A DNA stretch of 64,000 nt, taken from contig NZ_OU015319.1 of NCBI RefSeq assembly GCF_907163125.1, positions 2,046,001-2,110,000 of the forward strand, in the 5' to 3' direction. The notes beneath the pieces were generated by a model. It was given only the letters and a program-made list of their open reading frames with translations. It was not told the origin of the DNA and did no database searches. Below are positions 43,104 through 53,135 of the stretch, one piece after another. A program made the position numbers and the translations under genes. This DNA comes from Cloacibacterium caeni (GTDB lineage: Bacteria > Bacteroidota > Bacteroidia > Flavobacteriales > Weeksellaceae). Position 1 is the stretch's first letter, and every line of letters begins with the position of its first letter.

Positions 43104-44195
43104 TTATTTTCCCAGATTATTTTTAAAATTCTCTATTCTAAAATCTGTAGCGGCATTTCCTTTTTCTATTTTTTCCTTAGAATATAGTCGGTAATCGTTT
43201 TCGGTTTTATCGAGAAGATAATCATAAGGTCCAACTGATGAAATTAGCTTCACCAAAACAGGAGAAATTTCTAGCGTAATAAACATCATCATAATGAAAA
43301 ATGAGGCAAGAGCCATAATTTCATTGGTTTTCCCAAGTTCGTCTAAAGCTTGTAATCTCGCAGCAAAACCATCAAATTTATTTTCTGCTTGTTCAGAATT
43401 TTTCTGTTCGGTTTGTAGATTTTGATACACACCAGAAATTTGAGAATCCAAATATTTCAATCTCGGCTCCATTTGTTTTTGGTAATTTTCTAAATCTTTT
43501 CTGCGTTGTTCTTTCAATTCAGATTTTCTTTTAGCATTCGTTCCGAAGCCTACTTTTCCTGAAGTTAATCCCGTTTTTGTTCCTAGAATTTCTTTTTCTA
43601 ATTCCACCGCAGCAGAATCATAAGAAGCTTGATATGTAGCAATTTGTTTCTGAATCTTCTGTTTTTCTTCAGCAAAAGGACCAGATTGTTGCAAAATTCT
43701 ACCATTCATGGTTTTCTGCAATTCGGTTTTATTTCTTTGGATGATAGTGTTCAACTGCTTATTGACTTCTTTTTCAAAAATTTTCAATTCCAAAGGTTTT
43801 GAAATCACAATTCCAAGAAAAGTTGCCAAAATCAAACGCGGAACCGCCATGAAAAATTGATTCCAAAAACTACCCGTTTTTTTGATGGAAGAGACAATAT
43901 ATCTATCGAGATTAAAAATCATGAGTCCCCATAAAATTCCAAATCCAGTCGAAATCCAAACATCTTCGAAAACCGTAAACATGGCATAACTCGCTGAAAG
44001 TGTAGCAAAAACGGCAGTGAAAAGTACAATTCCGCCAATTCCTGCGTATTTATTCCATTCGCTAGGAGATTTTTGTAAAATATGTAGATTAGAACCAGAA
44101 CACATCATCAGAAATTTCTGAAATCCGTTCATCTGATGATATATTCCGCTTTTGGTAGGAATATTTTTATCTGGAGTTTGCGTTTTATTTTCCAT
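43104..44195 (-). CDS. DUF4407 membrane protein
   Basis: A 363-residue protein read from the ATG at 44195 (MENKTQTPDKN). It has three or four hydrophobic segments (about 50-110 and 275-300) around a long coiled-coil region rich in Lys, Glu and Gln (about 140-265). SGSNLHILQKSPSEWNKYAGIG and IFNLDRYIVSSI are DUF4407 features. The function of the family is unknown. Confidence 0.8.
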   Translation of the reverse strand: MENKTQTPDKNIPTKSGIYHQMNGFQKFLMMCSGSNLHILQKSPSEWNKYAGIGGIVLFTAVFATLSASYAMFTVFEDVWISTGFGILWGLMIFNLDRYIVSSIKKTGSFWNQFFMAVPRLILATFLGIVISKPLELKIFEKEVNKQLNTIIQRNKTELQKTMNGRILQQSGPFAEEKQKIQKQIATYQASYDSAAVELEKEILGTKTGLTSGKVGFGTNAKRKSELKEQRRKDLENYQKQMEPRLKYLDSQISGVYQNLQTEQKNSEQAENKFDGFAARLQALDELGKTNEIMALASFFIMMMFITLEISPVLVKLISSVGPYDYLLDKTENDYRLYSKEKIEKGNAATDFRIENFKNNLGK

Positions 44196-44351
44196 AGGAA
44201 TATTTTTTGATTGGTCGAATAATAACGCAACAATGTTACGAATAGTATTAGGTTTTACACAGTAAAATATTTGTAAAATCATTTTACAATTTTAAAATAT
44301 TGAATTACAGTAAACTAAAATTTAATTTTACAAGATTTAGAACTCTAAAAA

Positions 44352-44906
44352 TTACTTAATTCTATCAGGATTTTGTTTCAAAAAACTTGCCCAACCCGTG
44401 TAATTTTTATCATTTTCAGGTTTTCCTAGATTGAAACTGTGACAAACCGCCACTGCTAAACCATCAGAAGCATCTAGATATTTGGTAGGAAATTCTTTCA
44501 TTGCAAGAAGATTTTGCAGCATTCCTGCTACTTGTTCTTTACTAGCGTTTCCGTTTCCAGTAATCGCCATTTTTACTTTTTTTGGAGAATATTCGGTGAT
44601 GGGAATATCACGATGAAGACTTGCAGCCATTGCCACTCCTTGAGCTCGTCCTAGTTTGAGCATAGATTGTACATTTTTCCCATAAAATGGAGCTTCTAGA
44701 GCAACTTCGTCTGGATGAAATTCGTCTATTAAAGCTAAAGTTTTGTCAAAAATCCTTTTGAGTTTCGTTTCATGATTGGGTTCTTTTTTCATTACCAATT
44801 CATCTATGGCAATGAGTTTCATTTTTCCTTTATGAACAGAAATAATCCCGAAACCCATTACAGAAGTTCCCGGGTCGATTCCCAAAATGATTTTTTCGGC
44901 TTGCAT
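44352..44906 (-). CDS. ruvC: Holliday junction resolvase RuvC
   Basis: A 184-residue endonuclease resolving Holliday junctions. The catalytic acids are in LGIDPGTSVMGFG, ALEAPFYGKN and KYLDASDGLAVAVCH, at family spacing. No ruvA or ruvB is adjacent. Confidence 0.96.
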   Translation of the reverse strand: MQAEKIILGIDPGTSVMGFGIISVHKGKMKLIAIDELVMKKEPNHETKLKRIFDKTLALIDEFHPDEVALEAPFYGKNVQSMLKLGRAQGVAMAASLHRDIPITEYSPKKVKMAITGNGNASKEQVAGMLQNLLAMKEFPTKYLDASDGLAVAVCHSFNLGKPENDKNYTGWASFLKQNPDRIK

Positions 44907-44910
44907 AAGG

Positions 44911-44918
44911 CAAATGTA
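44911..44918 (-). promoter_or_regulatory. -7 box for ruvC
   Basis: TACATTTG on the minus strand, exact match, only 4 bases before the ATG, which implies a very short leader. Confidence 0.45.
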
Positions 44919-44943
44919 GAGAATTTTTTCTTTAGAAATAAAG

Positions 44944-45993
44944 CTATCTCACGTTAGAATTATTATAATTTCTAATCACGAAATTGAGTCCAGTTTCTAG
45001 AATTTCGCCCATAGATTCACATTTTTTGAACTGAATGCTATAAGTAAGTTTGTGTAATCCTGCTTTCAATTCTTCTACATGTTCTGGTTTAGAAATCTCA
45101 TCTCTTTTCATAATTTCTAGCAAATGAGGCAATCTTCCGTCTGTACTGGCGCGTTTTGCAATGGCAGAACGAACTTCTTTACGGTATTGTTCGATGGAAT
45201 TGGGTTTAAGTCTATCATAAACCATTTCTACCATTTTTTTATTTTCTTTGAAATATTGAGGCAGATAAATTTTGAGATTTCCTTCGTAGCATTGCTGGTC
45301 AAAATCAATCGGACGAATTCTATACACCACTTGGTCAAAATCATGCGCAGGAATCACCACGTAATTGTAAGAACGCATATCTCCAAGTAAACCAATAAGA
45401 CATCTTTCGTTAAATTTCACAAACTCTTTGGCAATTTGAGCTTTTTCTTGAGGTGAACATTGGTCTAAATGCTTTTCTATAAAGACATCTCCAGGAATTC
45501 CTAAAATATGTTCCTCAATTAAAGTGTCTTTGTACAAAAGGAAATTAATACGATTTGGAGACAAAATTTCTTCTAGTTCCAGTCCATAAATCCTAGAAGC
45601 ATCTGCTTTTTTGATGTAAAAATTGGTGTAATTATCATTCAGAATATTTCTTACTCTAATTCTGAACGGTTTAGAATTCCCAAACGTACAAAAATGAATA
45701 GAATCTACCTTCAAAAAAGGAAGTACATCTACATCTCCATCAGAATGTAAAAGCGTGTAAATTTTATTGAGATTGGCTTCGATTTCGGCGTGTTCAAATT
45801 CTGGGTAATACACATTGAGCCAAAGTGTGTCCTTGCCTTCTTTATCATGAACAGGCATATAATCTGAAAAACGCAATAAATCATCATAATAAAATCTGAT
45901 ATTGGTAAGTCGATGATTTTTTTCCAAATAATCCATCAATTCTGGATTTACGGGATACATTGGTTTTCTGAATTCTATTTTTACGTCTTTCAT
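44944..45993 (-). CDS. Unrecognised protein with possible protein-kinase-like fold
   Basis: A 349-residue soluble protein with no signal peptide. GDMRSYN (204-210) followed by IDFD (229-232) resembles the catalytic loop and metal-binding segment of kinase-fold enzymes. FYIKKADASRIYGLELEE (126-142) could hold the ATP lysine and helix-C glutamate. The N-terminal 110 residues look like a separate domain. No named family is assigned, and the kinase idea rests only on motif order and spacing. Confidence 0.55.
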   Translation of the reverse strand: MKDVKIEFRKPMYPVNPELMDYLEKNHRLTNIRFYYDDLLRFSDYMPVHDKEGKDTLWLNVYYPEFEHAEIEANLNKIYTLLHSDGDVDVLPFLKVDSIHFCTFGNSKPFRIRVRNILNDNYTNFYIKKADASRIYGLELEEILSPNRINFLLYKDTLIEEHILGIPGDVFIEKHLDQCSPQEKAQIAKEFVKFNERCLIGLLGDMRSYNYVVIPAHDFDQVVYRIRPIDFDQQCYEGNLKIYLPQYFKENKKMVEMVYDRLKPNSIEQYRKEVRSAIAKRASTDGRLPHLLEIMKRDEISKPEHVEELKAGLHKLTYSIQFKKCESMGEILETGLNFVIRNYNNSNVR

Positions 45994-46012
45994 CCTCCTG
46001 AATTTGTCTTTT

Positions 46013-46020
46013 CAAAGATA
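46013..46020 (-). promoter_or_regulatory. -7 box for the kinase-fold gene
   Basis: TATCTTTG on the minus strand, exact TAnnTTTG match, 19 bases before the ATG. Confidence 0.55.
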
Positions 46021-46106
46021 CAAAATCTTTTGCAGGGCTTTTCTTTAACCTCAACAAAAAACCTCCAAGAAAATCTTGAAGGTTTGAAATATCATGTGAA
46101 ATAATT

Positions 46107-47162
46107 TTATGCTTTTACAGGAATGGTTTTCAGTTGTCTGAAAGTAATCATTCTGTAATTTTCTTCGTCCCAAAGCGTATAAAAAGCATATTTTACACTG
46201 CTTAATAAAGTAATAGTGGTCACATATTTTTGGAAAATTGGATTCTCCTTGCTGCATTTTTCTAATTTATAGAAAGGAACTTTCGGAGCCAAATGGTGAA
46301 TATGATGATACCCAATATTTCCTGTGAAAAAGTTGAAAATTTTTGGCAGTTTATAATAAGAACTTCCTTTAATTGCTGCTAAAAGATATTGCCAATCTTC
46401 TTTCCATGCTTTGTAATTTGGGTCGTGCTGATGTTGCATGTAAAAAAACCAAATTGCTGTAAAAGCAAACGTGATAAGGATAGGAATGTATAAAAGTGCT
46501 AATTTTTTAAAACCTTCGATAAGGTCAAAAGTCGGCAAACTTAAAATCATTCCTAAAATGGCAAAAAATCCTAATAAGTATAAATTAGTTCTCAACAGAG
46601 TTAAACGCTCTTTTTCCCAACCTTTAAATTTGATAAAAGGAATTCTGTTGTGAATAAAAATGTAGTAAATAGGCCCCAAAACAAACATCACGGGTACCGA
46701 ACGATAAATTCTGTATTTAATCTTTCCCCAATTAGAAAGTTCGTTGTATTCTCTCACTGTCAACAAAGTAACATCTCCAATGGTTCTGGTATCTAATTGA
46801 CCTTGGTGTGCATGATGATGATTATGAGAGCGTGCCCAATATTTGTAAGGAATACACGTCATCAAACTCATTAGAAATCCTGTTCTATCGTTTTTAGTTC
46901 TGTCCGGAAAAAAAGATTGATGCCCGCAATCATGCTGAATAATAAAAATTCTGGTTAAAAATAATCCTGCCAAAAAGCAAATTCCTAAAGCGCCCCAAAA
47001 TTGAAATTCATAAACTATGGCTGCCGCTATAAAAAGCAAACCGAAAGGTAAAACTGTTTTCCAAACCTCTTTTCTTGCTAATTTTACTTCAGGTGTAGCA
47101 TAAGGTTTGATGAGTTCCTTCCAGTTTTTTAAGTCGTTAATGATGTTTTGTTCTCCTCTCAT
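46107..47162 (-). CDS. Membrane fatty acid desaturase
   Basis: A 351-residue di-iron membrane enzyme with the three histidine boxes HDCGHQ, HNHHHAH and HHIHH, and four to five hydrophobic helices around them. It resembles the omega-3/omega-6 or delta-12 type of acyl-lipid desaturases; regiospecificity is not readable. It would adjust membrane fluidity using O2. Confidence 0.9.
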   Translation of the reverse strand: MRGEQNIINDLKNWKELIKPYATPEVKLARKEVWKTVLPFGLLFIAAAIVYEFQFWGALGICFLAGLFLTRIFIIQHDCGHQSFFPDRTKNDRTGFLMSLMTCIPYKYWARSHNHHHAHQGQLDTRTIGDVTLLTVREYNELSNWGKIKYRIYRSVPVMFVLGPIYYIFIHNRIPFIKFKGWEKERLTLLRTNLYLLGFFAILGMILSLPTFDLIEGFKKLALLYIPILITFAFTAIWFFYMQHQHDPNYKAWKEDWQYLLAAIKGSSYYKLPKIFNFFTGNIGYHHIHHLAPKVPFYKLEKCSKENPIFQKYVTTITLLSSVKYAFYTLWDEENYRMITFRQLKTIPVKA

Positions 47163-47183
47163 TTAATTATTATGTTAAAAAGA

Positions 47184-47191
47184 CAAAGATA
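47184..47191 (-). promoter_or_regulatory. -7 box for the desaturase gene
   Basis: TATCTTTG on the minus strand, exact match, 21 bases before the ATG. Confidence 0.55.
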
Positions 47192-47266
47192 TTATTCTAT
47201 GAATAAAAATTTTAAATTTTAAGACTATTTAACGTATAAATAATTAAATTCGTGAAAAATAAAATC

Positions 47267-48187
47267 ATGAATCGCAAAGAATTTCTTACCACTTCTCTTG
47301 GCGCAACTTTAGGTGTAGCATTTTTACCTCAACTGTTGGCTTGTACTTCACAGAGAAACATTTACAATGCATTACTTCCTTTAAAAGGCGAGGTTTCTAA
47401 AATCAGAGGAAATGTAAGCAGCTTTACCAATCGTGGTGGAACTGTAGGTTTGTTAGAAACCAAAGATTCATTTGTAGTTATTGATGCTCAATTTCCAGAT
47501 TTTATTCAACCTTTAATTGACTCTATTTCTCAAGTCAAAGGAAAACCGATTGAGTTTCTTTGCAACACGCATCATCACGGAGATCACACTGCAGGAAATT
47601 TCGCTTTTAAAAATTTGACTCAAAAAATTGTGGCACAAAAGAATGTTCCAGAATTGCAGAAAAATGCAGCAGAACTCGCTAAAAATGTAGACAAACAAGT
47701 TTACGCCAATATTTTATTTGAAGACCAATACCTCATCAAATCTGGTGGAGAAAGAGTAACTGCTTATCATTTCGGAGCGGGACATACTTTTGGTGACGCG
47801 ATGTATCATTTCGAAAAAGACAATGTGGTTCACATGGGAGATTTAATGTTCATCAACATGATTCCTGTTTATCGCGTAAAAGATGGTTCTAATTTTAGAA
47901 GTTGGATTTCTGTTTTAGAAAAAGCCATTTCTACTTTTGACAAAGACACTTTATTTATTTTCGGACATGCTCCAGATAAAAATCTCACAAAAGGAAACCT
48001 AGAAAATCTCACCGAAATGAGAAATTTCTTAGAAGCCAGCGCAGATTTTATTAAAAAATCTCTCGCCGAAGGAAAAACCACAGAACAACTCACCGAAAAT
48101 CTAGTAGTTCCAAAATTTGAACACCGAAAAGCCATGAACAAAGATTTCACCAAAACCTTTGTAGAAGGAATTGCTAGTCAGTTGTAA
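47267..48187 (+). CDS. Metallo-beta-lactamase-fold lipoprotein
   Basis: A 306-residue exported hydrolase read from the ATG at 47267 (MNRKEFLTTSLGATL). The leader ends in LLAC, a lipobox with the cysteine at about 26. The zinc motifs are NTHHHGDHTAGN, a histidine in FGAGHTFGDAM, HMGDLMF and the final FGHAPDK. It is in the wider metallo-beta-lactamase superfamily; whether it acts on beta-lactams is unknown. Confidence 0.82.
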   Translation: MNRKEFLTTSLGATLGVAFLPQLLACTSQRNIYNALLPLKGEVSKIRGNVSSFTNRGGTVGLLETKDSFVVIDAQFPDFIQPLIDSISQVKGKPIEFLCNTHHHGDHTAGNFAFKNLTQKIVAQKNVPELQKNAAELAKNVDKQVYANILFEDQYLIKSGGERVTAYHFGAGHTFGDAMYHFEKDNVVHMGDLMFINMIPVYRVKDGSNFRSWISVLEKAISTFDKDTLFIFGHAPDKNLTKGNLENLTEMRNFLEASADFIKKSLAEGKTTEQLTENLVVPKFEHRKAMNKDFTKTFVEGIASQL

Positions 48188-48190
48188 CAA

Positions 48191-48220
48191 AAAAACTCCA
48201 GAGAATTCTCTGGAGTTTTT
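48191..48220. terminator. Perfect palindromic bidirectional terminator
   Basis: AAAAACTCCAGAGAA and its exact complement, adjacent with no loop base, lie between two converging genes. A second hairpin, AGCCGAA/TTCGGCT, lies at 48232-48246. Confidence 0.88.
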
Positions 48221-48244
48221 AAATTTTTGGAAGCCGAACTTCGG

Positions 48245-51200
48245 CTACATGTTTCTTCTGTATTTTCCACCCACTTCGAAAAGTGCGTTGGTTATTTGTC
48301 CGAGAGAGCAATATTTCACCGCTTCCATCATCACTTCGAATAAGTTTTTCTGATTGATCGCAGCCATTTGAAGTTTCTGCAACCATTCATGAGTTTTATC
48401 TTCGTTGGATTTCTGGAAATTCTCTAAATTCTGAATCTGCAATTGCTTTTCTTCTTCAGTAGAACGAATTACTTCTCCTGGTAAAACCGTTGGCGAACCA
48501 TCTTTTCCGAGGAAAGTATTCACGCCGATAATTGGATATTCTCCTGTATGTTTTAACCATTCGTAATGCATGGATTCCTCCTGAATTTTAGAACGCTGAT
48601 ACATGGTTTCCATTGCTCCTAGAACTCCGCCTCGTTCTGTAATTCTGTCAAATTCTGCATAAACTGCTTCTTCTACCAAATCCGTCAATTCTTCAATAAT
48701 GAAAGAACCTTGAAGCGGATTTTCATTTTTCGCTAAACCTAATTCTTTGTTGATAATCAACTGAATCGCCATTGCTCTACGTACAGATTCTTCAGTTGGC
48801 GTGGTAATCGCTTCATCATAAGCATTGGTATGCAACGAGTTACAGTTGTCATAAATTGCGTACAACGCTTGAAGCGTAGTTCTGATATCGTTAAAATCAA
48901 TTTCTTGTGCGTGAAGTGAACGACCAGAAGTTTGAATGTGGTACTTCAACATTTGACTTCTTTCATCAGCTCCATATTTAAGTTTCATGGCTTTTGCCCA
49001 AATTCTTCTCGCTACTCTACCGATTACCGCATATTCTGGGTCGATTCCATTGGAGAAGAAGAACGATAAATTCGGAGCAAAATCATTGATATTCATTCCT
49101 CGGCTCAAATAATATTCCACATACGTGAAACCATTTGCCAATGTAAATGCCAACTGAGAAATTGGATTTGCGCCAGCTTCGGCAATATGGTAACCAGAAA
49201 TAGAAACCGAGTAGAAATTTCTCACTTTATTTTGAATGAAATATTCCTGAACATCGCCCATCAATCTCAAAGCAAATTCTGTAGAGAAAATACAAGTATT
49301 CTGCGCTTGGTCTTCTTTCAAAATATCCGCTTGAACTGTTCCACGAACCGTTGCAATAGTTTCTGCTTTTATCTTTTGATACGTTTCTGCATCTACAATT
49401 TCATCACCAGTTAAACCTAGAAGTTTTAAACCCAATCCGTTATTAGATTCCGGCAAATTACCGTTATAAACTGGTCTTTTTAAGCCTTTATCATCGTATT
49501 TTTCTTTCAACTTTGCCTCGACCTTGTTCTCAAACTCTGCCTTAACCTCTGCCTCAACCTGATTAATATATTTTTCTACGTTTTGGTCGATGGCTGCATT
49601 CATGAAAAACGCTAAAATCATAGGAGCTGGCCCGTTAATCGTCATCGACACTGAAGTCAATGCATTGATTAAATCAAAACCTGAATATAATTTTTTAGCA
49701 TCATCTAAAGTCGCGATAGAAACTCCAGCATTCCCAATTTTTCCGTAAATATCTGGCGGGTAAGCAGGATCTTGACCATATAAAGTCACAGAATCAAACG
49801 CTGTAGAAAGTCTTTTCGCAGGCATTTCCGCCGAAACATAGTGGAATCTTCTGTTGGTACGTTCTGGACCACCTTCACCTGCAAACATTCTGGTAGGATC
49901 TTCACCCGTTCTCTTGAAAGGATAAATTCCCGAAGTATAAGGAAACGCACCTGGAACGTTTTCTTGACCTTTCCAACGAATTAAATCGCCCCAATCTTGG
50001 AATTTTGGCAAAGCAATTTTTGGAATTTTAAGATGAGAAAGCGATTCATATTTGGTTTCTACCTTAATTTCTTTTCCACGAACCAAATAAGAGAAACTAT
50101 CTTGTTGCATTTCTTCTTTGAAATGATGCCAACCTTGAAGGAACAACCTGTTTTCCTCCGAAAGTTCTTTTTTCGTTTTTAGGAAAACTTTTTCAAGTTT
50201 ATCTGTAGTATGTTCATCATCTGTAATCAGCGCTTTCGCTCCTTCAATAAGGTACATTTTCTTAGCAATTAGCGCTTGTTCCTCAACTTGTTTATCGTAG
50301 TTTTTGTTATTATCTACGATTTCTGAAAGATAACGAACTCTTTTCGGTGGAATAATGGTAGATTCTTCCGAAACGTTTTGTTCTTCGTATGATTTTAAAT
50401 CTAATGAAGTGAATTTAGCATTTACTTTTTCAATCAATGCATTGTACAAAGCGGTAGTTCCCCAATCGTTAAACTGACTTGCCTTCGTAGAAAAAACTGG
50501 CATTTCTTCTAATGGCGTTTCCCATAATTGGTGGTTACGCTGAAACTGTTTTCTCACCGCTTGAATAGCATCTAAAGCTCCTCTTTTGTCAGATTTATTC
50601 AATGCGATTAAATCTGCATAATCTAGCATATCAATTTTTTCTAACTGAGTAGAAGCACCGTATTCTGGCGTCATTACATACATAGAAACGTCTGCAATTT
50701 CAGTAATTTCGGAACCAGATTGACCAATTCCAGAAGTTTCTAAAATGATAATATCTGGACTAGAAATTTTAAGAACATCTAATGCAGAATGAATGTAAGG
50801 CGAAACCGAAACATTATTCTCACGAGTAGCCATAGAACGCATGTAAACTCTAGAATCATTGATGGAATTCATTCTGATTCTATCGCCTAAAAGAGCGCCT
50901 CCTGTTTTCTTTTTAGAAGGGTCTACAGAAATAATTGCGATTTTTTTATCCGCGTTAGCTCTTAAAAATCTACGCACCAATTCATCTGTTAATGAAGATT
51001 TACCAGCGCCTCCAGTTCCTGTAATTCCGATGATGGGAATATTGAAATGTTTTGCTTTTTCTTTTAATGCTTCCACCAATTCTGGTTTTTCATCTGAAAA
51101 GTTTTCTACTGCAGAAATCACTTGCGCAATAGATTTAGCATCTTCAAATTTAATTTTTTCAATATCAGTAACCGAAATGCTTTCGCCCGTTGCAAAATCA

Positions 51201-51625
51201 GATTTCTTCACCAAATCGTCGATCATTCCTTGCAATCCCATTTCTCTACCATCATCTGGAGAATAAATTCTGTCGATTCCGTACTCCATTAAATCTTTAA
51301 TTTCTTCAGGAAGAATTACTCCACCACCTCCACCAAAAATTTTGATTTGAGGAGAGTTCTTCTCACGAAGTAAATCATAGATGTATTTAAAATATTCATT
51401 GTGACCGCCTTGATAAGATGTAAGTGCAATAGCGTTTGCATCTTCTTGAATAGCACAGTTTACTACTTCTTCTGCGGATTTATCATGGCCAAGGTGAATA
51501 ACTTCGCATCCTGTTCCTTGAATCACTCTTCGCATAATGTTAATGGCAGCGTCATGTCCGTCAAAAAGTGAGGCTGCAGTAACTACTCTTACCTTATTGT
51601 TAGGTTGATATTTTTGGGTTTCCAT
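48245..51625 (-). CDS. icmF: Fused isobutyryl-CoA mutase IcmF
   Basis: A 1126-residue protein read from the ATG at 51625 ([10 protein letters not shown]). Order: B12-binding domain (about 1-130, with SLFDGHDAA supplying the cobalt-ligand histidine), a MeaB-type GTPase chaperone (about 180-420, with GTGGAGKSS and [10 protein letters not shown]), a linker, and the TIM-barrel mutase domain (about 560-1126, with [20 protein letters not shown]). This arrangement defines IcmF, which interconverts isobutyryl-CoA and butyryl-CoA and can accept related acyl-CoAs. The host therefore needs adenosylcobalamin. Confidence 0.92.
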   Translation of the reverse strand: METQKYQPNNKVRVVTAASLFDGHDAAINIMRRVIQGTGCEVIHLGHDKSAEEVVNCAIQEDANAIALTSYQGGHNEYFKYIYDLLREKNSPQIKIFGGGGGVILPEEIKDLMEYGIDRIYSPDDGREMGLQGMIDDLVKKSDFATGESISVTDIEKIKFEDAKSIAQVISAVENFSDEKPELVEALKEKAKHFNIPIIGITGTGGAGKSSLTDELVRRFLRANADKKIAIISVDPSKKKTGGALLGDRIRMNSINDSRVYMRSMATRENNVSVSPYIHSALDVLKISSPDIIILETSGIGQSGSEITEIADVSMYVMTPEYGASTQLEKIDMLDYADLIALNKSDKRGALDAIQAVRKQFQRNHQLWETPLEEMPVFSTKASQFNDWGTTALYNALIEKVNAKFTSLDLKSYEEQNVSEESTIIPPKRVRYLSEIVDNNKNYDKQVEEQALIAKKMYLIEGAKALITDDEHTTDKLEKVFLKTKKELSEENRLFLQGWHHFKEEMQQDSFSYLVRGKEIKVETKYESLSHLKIPKIALPKFQDWGDLIRWKGQENVPGAFPYTSGIYPFKRTGEDPTRMFAGEGGPERTNRRFHYVSAEMPAKRLSTAFDSVTLYGQDPAYPPDIYGKIGNAGVSIATLDDAKKLYSGFDLINALTSVSMTINGPAPMILAFFMNAAIDQNVEKYINQVEAEVKAEFENKVEAKLKEKYDDKGLKRPVYNGNLPESNNGLGLKLLGLTGDEIVDAETYQKIKAETIATVRGTVQADILKEDQAQNTCIFSTEFALRLMGDVQEYFIQNKVRNFYSVSISGYHIAEAGANPISQLAFTLANGFTYVEYYLSRGMNINDFAPNLSFFFSNGIDPEYAVIGRVARRIWAKAMKLKYGADERSQMLKYHIQTSGRSLHAQEIDFNDIRTTLQALYAIYDNCNSLHTNAYDEAITTPTEESVRRAMAIQLIINKELGLAKNENPLQGSFIIEELTDLVEEAVYAEFDRITERGGVLGAMETMYQRSKIQEESMHYEWLKHTGEYPIIGVNTFLGKDGSPTVLPGEVIRSTEEEKQLQIQNLENFQKSNEDKTHEWLQKLQMAAINQKNLFEVMMEAVKYCSLGQITNALFEVGGKYRRNM

Positions 51626-51646
51626 AAATAACTTTTCGATAGGTCT

Positions 51647-51654
51647 CAAAGATA
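51647..51654 (-). promoter_or_regulatory. -7 box for icmF
   Basis: TATCTTTG on the minus strand, exact match, 21 bases before the ATG at 51625. Confidence 0.55.
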
Positions 51655-51705
51655 GAAAAATCCCGATAATTGAAAAATTAAGTATTTTTGTAAAAATTTT
51701 AAAAC

Positions 51706-52038
51706 ATGAAGAGAGCTTTATTGTATACAATAGCAGGAACCTTAATCAGTTTTTTAATCAATCATTTTTTACTAGAAAGTGGTGGATTATGGCTAGAACT
51801 TTTTTACAGTTTTGCTTTCGGATTAGCTTGGGGAATGGCTTTTTATTTAGACAATCCTGTTATTTCTTTACCGAAAAAACTAGTAATTTCTTTTGGCGCG
51901 ATGATTTTTTTAGTACTGATTGGCGCTTTCATTTTTGATTTAGAAAAGGCTTTACCTTCTGTTTTTAAGTTTTCTATAGTATTTGTGGGGTATTATTTAC
52001 TGGCAAGTTTCAGAAACAACAAGTCATTAAGAGATTGA
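51706..52038 (+). CDS. Small membrane protein of unknown function
   Basis: A 110-residue protein with four hydrophobic segments (about 5-22, 28-48, 55-75, 82-102) joined by short loops. It is divergent from icmF, with TATTTTTG (51683-51690) 15 bases before the ATG. No family is recognised. Confidence 0.65.
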   Translation: MKRALLYTIAGTLISFLINHFLLESGGLWLELFYSFAFGLAWGMAFYLDNPVISLPKKLVISFGAMIFLVLIGAFIFDLEKALPSVFKFSIVFVGYYLLASFRNNKSLRD

Positions 52039-52107
52039 AAATTAATTTTTTAAGGTTAAATTTACGTTTAAATCTTGATAAAGTTTTTCAATTCCAAAAA
52101 AAATTAA

Positions 52108-52115
52108 TACCTTTG
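52108..52115 (+). promoter_or_regulatory. -7 box for rplM-rpsI
   Basis: TACCTTTG, exact TAnnTTTG match, 46 bases before the rplM start. It presumably serves rplM and rpsI. Confidence 0.6.
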
Positions 52116-52161
52116 CACACCTTTTTAGGGGAAAATTATGTTTAATCGTAAACGATAATAA

Positions 52162-52617
52162 GTGAATACATTAAGTTACAAAACCGTATCAGCTAACAAA
52201 GCTACCGCTAAGAAAGAATGGGTTGTGGTAGATGCAGCTGGGCAACCGTTAGGAAGATTAGCTTCTAAAGTTGCAAAGATTTTGAGAGGTAAGCACAAAA
52301 CGAATTACACTCCACACGTAGACTGTGGTGATAACGTAATCGTTTTGAATGCAGAACAAGTTGCTTTATCTGGCAACAAGTGGGCAGACAAAGAATACAT
52401 TTGGCATACTGGATATCCAGGTGGTCAAAAATCGTTAACTGCTGAAGAAGTGCACAAAAAAGACAATTGTAAATTGGTAGAAAAATCTGTAAAAGGAATG
52501 TTACCAAAAAACAAATTAGGAAGTGTTATCTACAAGAATTTGTATGTATACGCTGGGTCTGAGCATAAGCACGAAGCACAGCAACCAAAAGTTATTAACC
52601 TTAACGAAATTAAATAA
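52162..52617 (+). CDS. rplM: 50S ribosomal protein L13
   Basis: A 151-residue protein with the L13 signatures [23 protein letters not shown] and [10 protein letters not shown]. The start is a GTG: no ATG fits, and the N-terminus [16 protein letters not shown] is typical of flavobacterial L13. Two bases separate it from rpsI. Confidence 0.97.
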   Translation: MNTLSYKTVSANKATAKKEWVVVDAAGQPLGRLASKVAKILRGKHKTNYTPHVDCGDNVIVLNAEQVALSGNKWADKEYIWHTGYPGGQKSLTAEEVHKKDNCKLVEKSVKGMLPKNKLGSVIYKNLYVYAGSEHKHEAQQPKVINLNEIK

Positions 52618-52619
52618 TT

Positions 52620-53006
52620 ATGTCTATAGTTCACAAGATTGGAAGAAGAAAAACTTCTGTAGCTAGAGTTTACGTGAAACCAGGTACTGGTAACATCACT
52701 GTAAATGGTAAAGATGCAAAAACTTACTTCTGTACTGACATGTTAGTATATAAAGTAAACCAACCGTTCTTATTAACTGAAACTGTAGGTCAGTACGATG
52801 TTACTGTAAACGTTTTCGGTGGTGGAATTACAGGTCAAGCTGAAGCAATTAGACTAGGGATTTCTAGAGCACTATGTGCAATTAATGAAGAAAACAGATT
52901 AGCGCTTAAGCCAGCTGGTCTTCTTACTAGAGACGCTAGAATGGTAGAAAGAAAAAAACCAGGTCAGAAAAAAGCAAGAAAGAGATTCCAATTCTCAAAA
53001 CGTTAA
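52620..53006 (+). CDS. rpsI: 30S ribosomal protein S9
   Basis: A 128-residue protein with [32 protein letters not shown] and the basic C-terminal [12 protein letters not shown], whose last residues reach the ribosomal P site. Confidence 0.97.
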   Translation: MSIVHKIGRRKTSVARVYVKPGTGNITVNGKDAKTYFCTDMLVYKVNQPFLLTETVGQYDVTVNVFGGGITGQAEAIRLGISRALCAINEENRLALKPAGLLTRDARMVERKKPGQKKARKRFQFSKR

Positions 53007-53135
53007 TCTTTTTTCTCGGTTTATTTACAAATTATTACAAAAATTGCCCGTTATGTTTAGCACCCAAACTTTACTCCCATCCAACGTAAAGTTGATTGCT
53101 TAAAAGCGGAACGTAAACTAACAAAAATTAAAAAA
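53007..53135 (+). other. 129-base leader of rpsB
   Basis: No terminator and no clear TAnnTTTG box are seen between rpsI and rpsB. Short complementary pieces (CAACGTAAAGTTG, and AACGT twice) could fold. It may be an untranslated leader for S2 autoregulation, but this is speculative. Confidence 0.3.
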
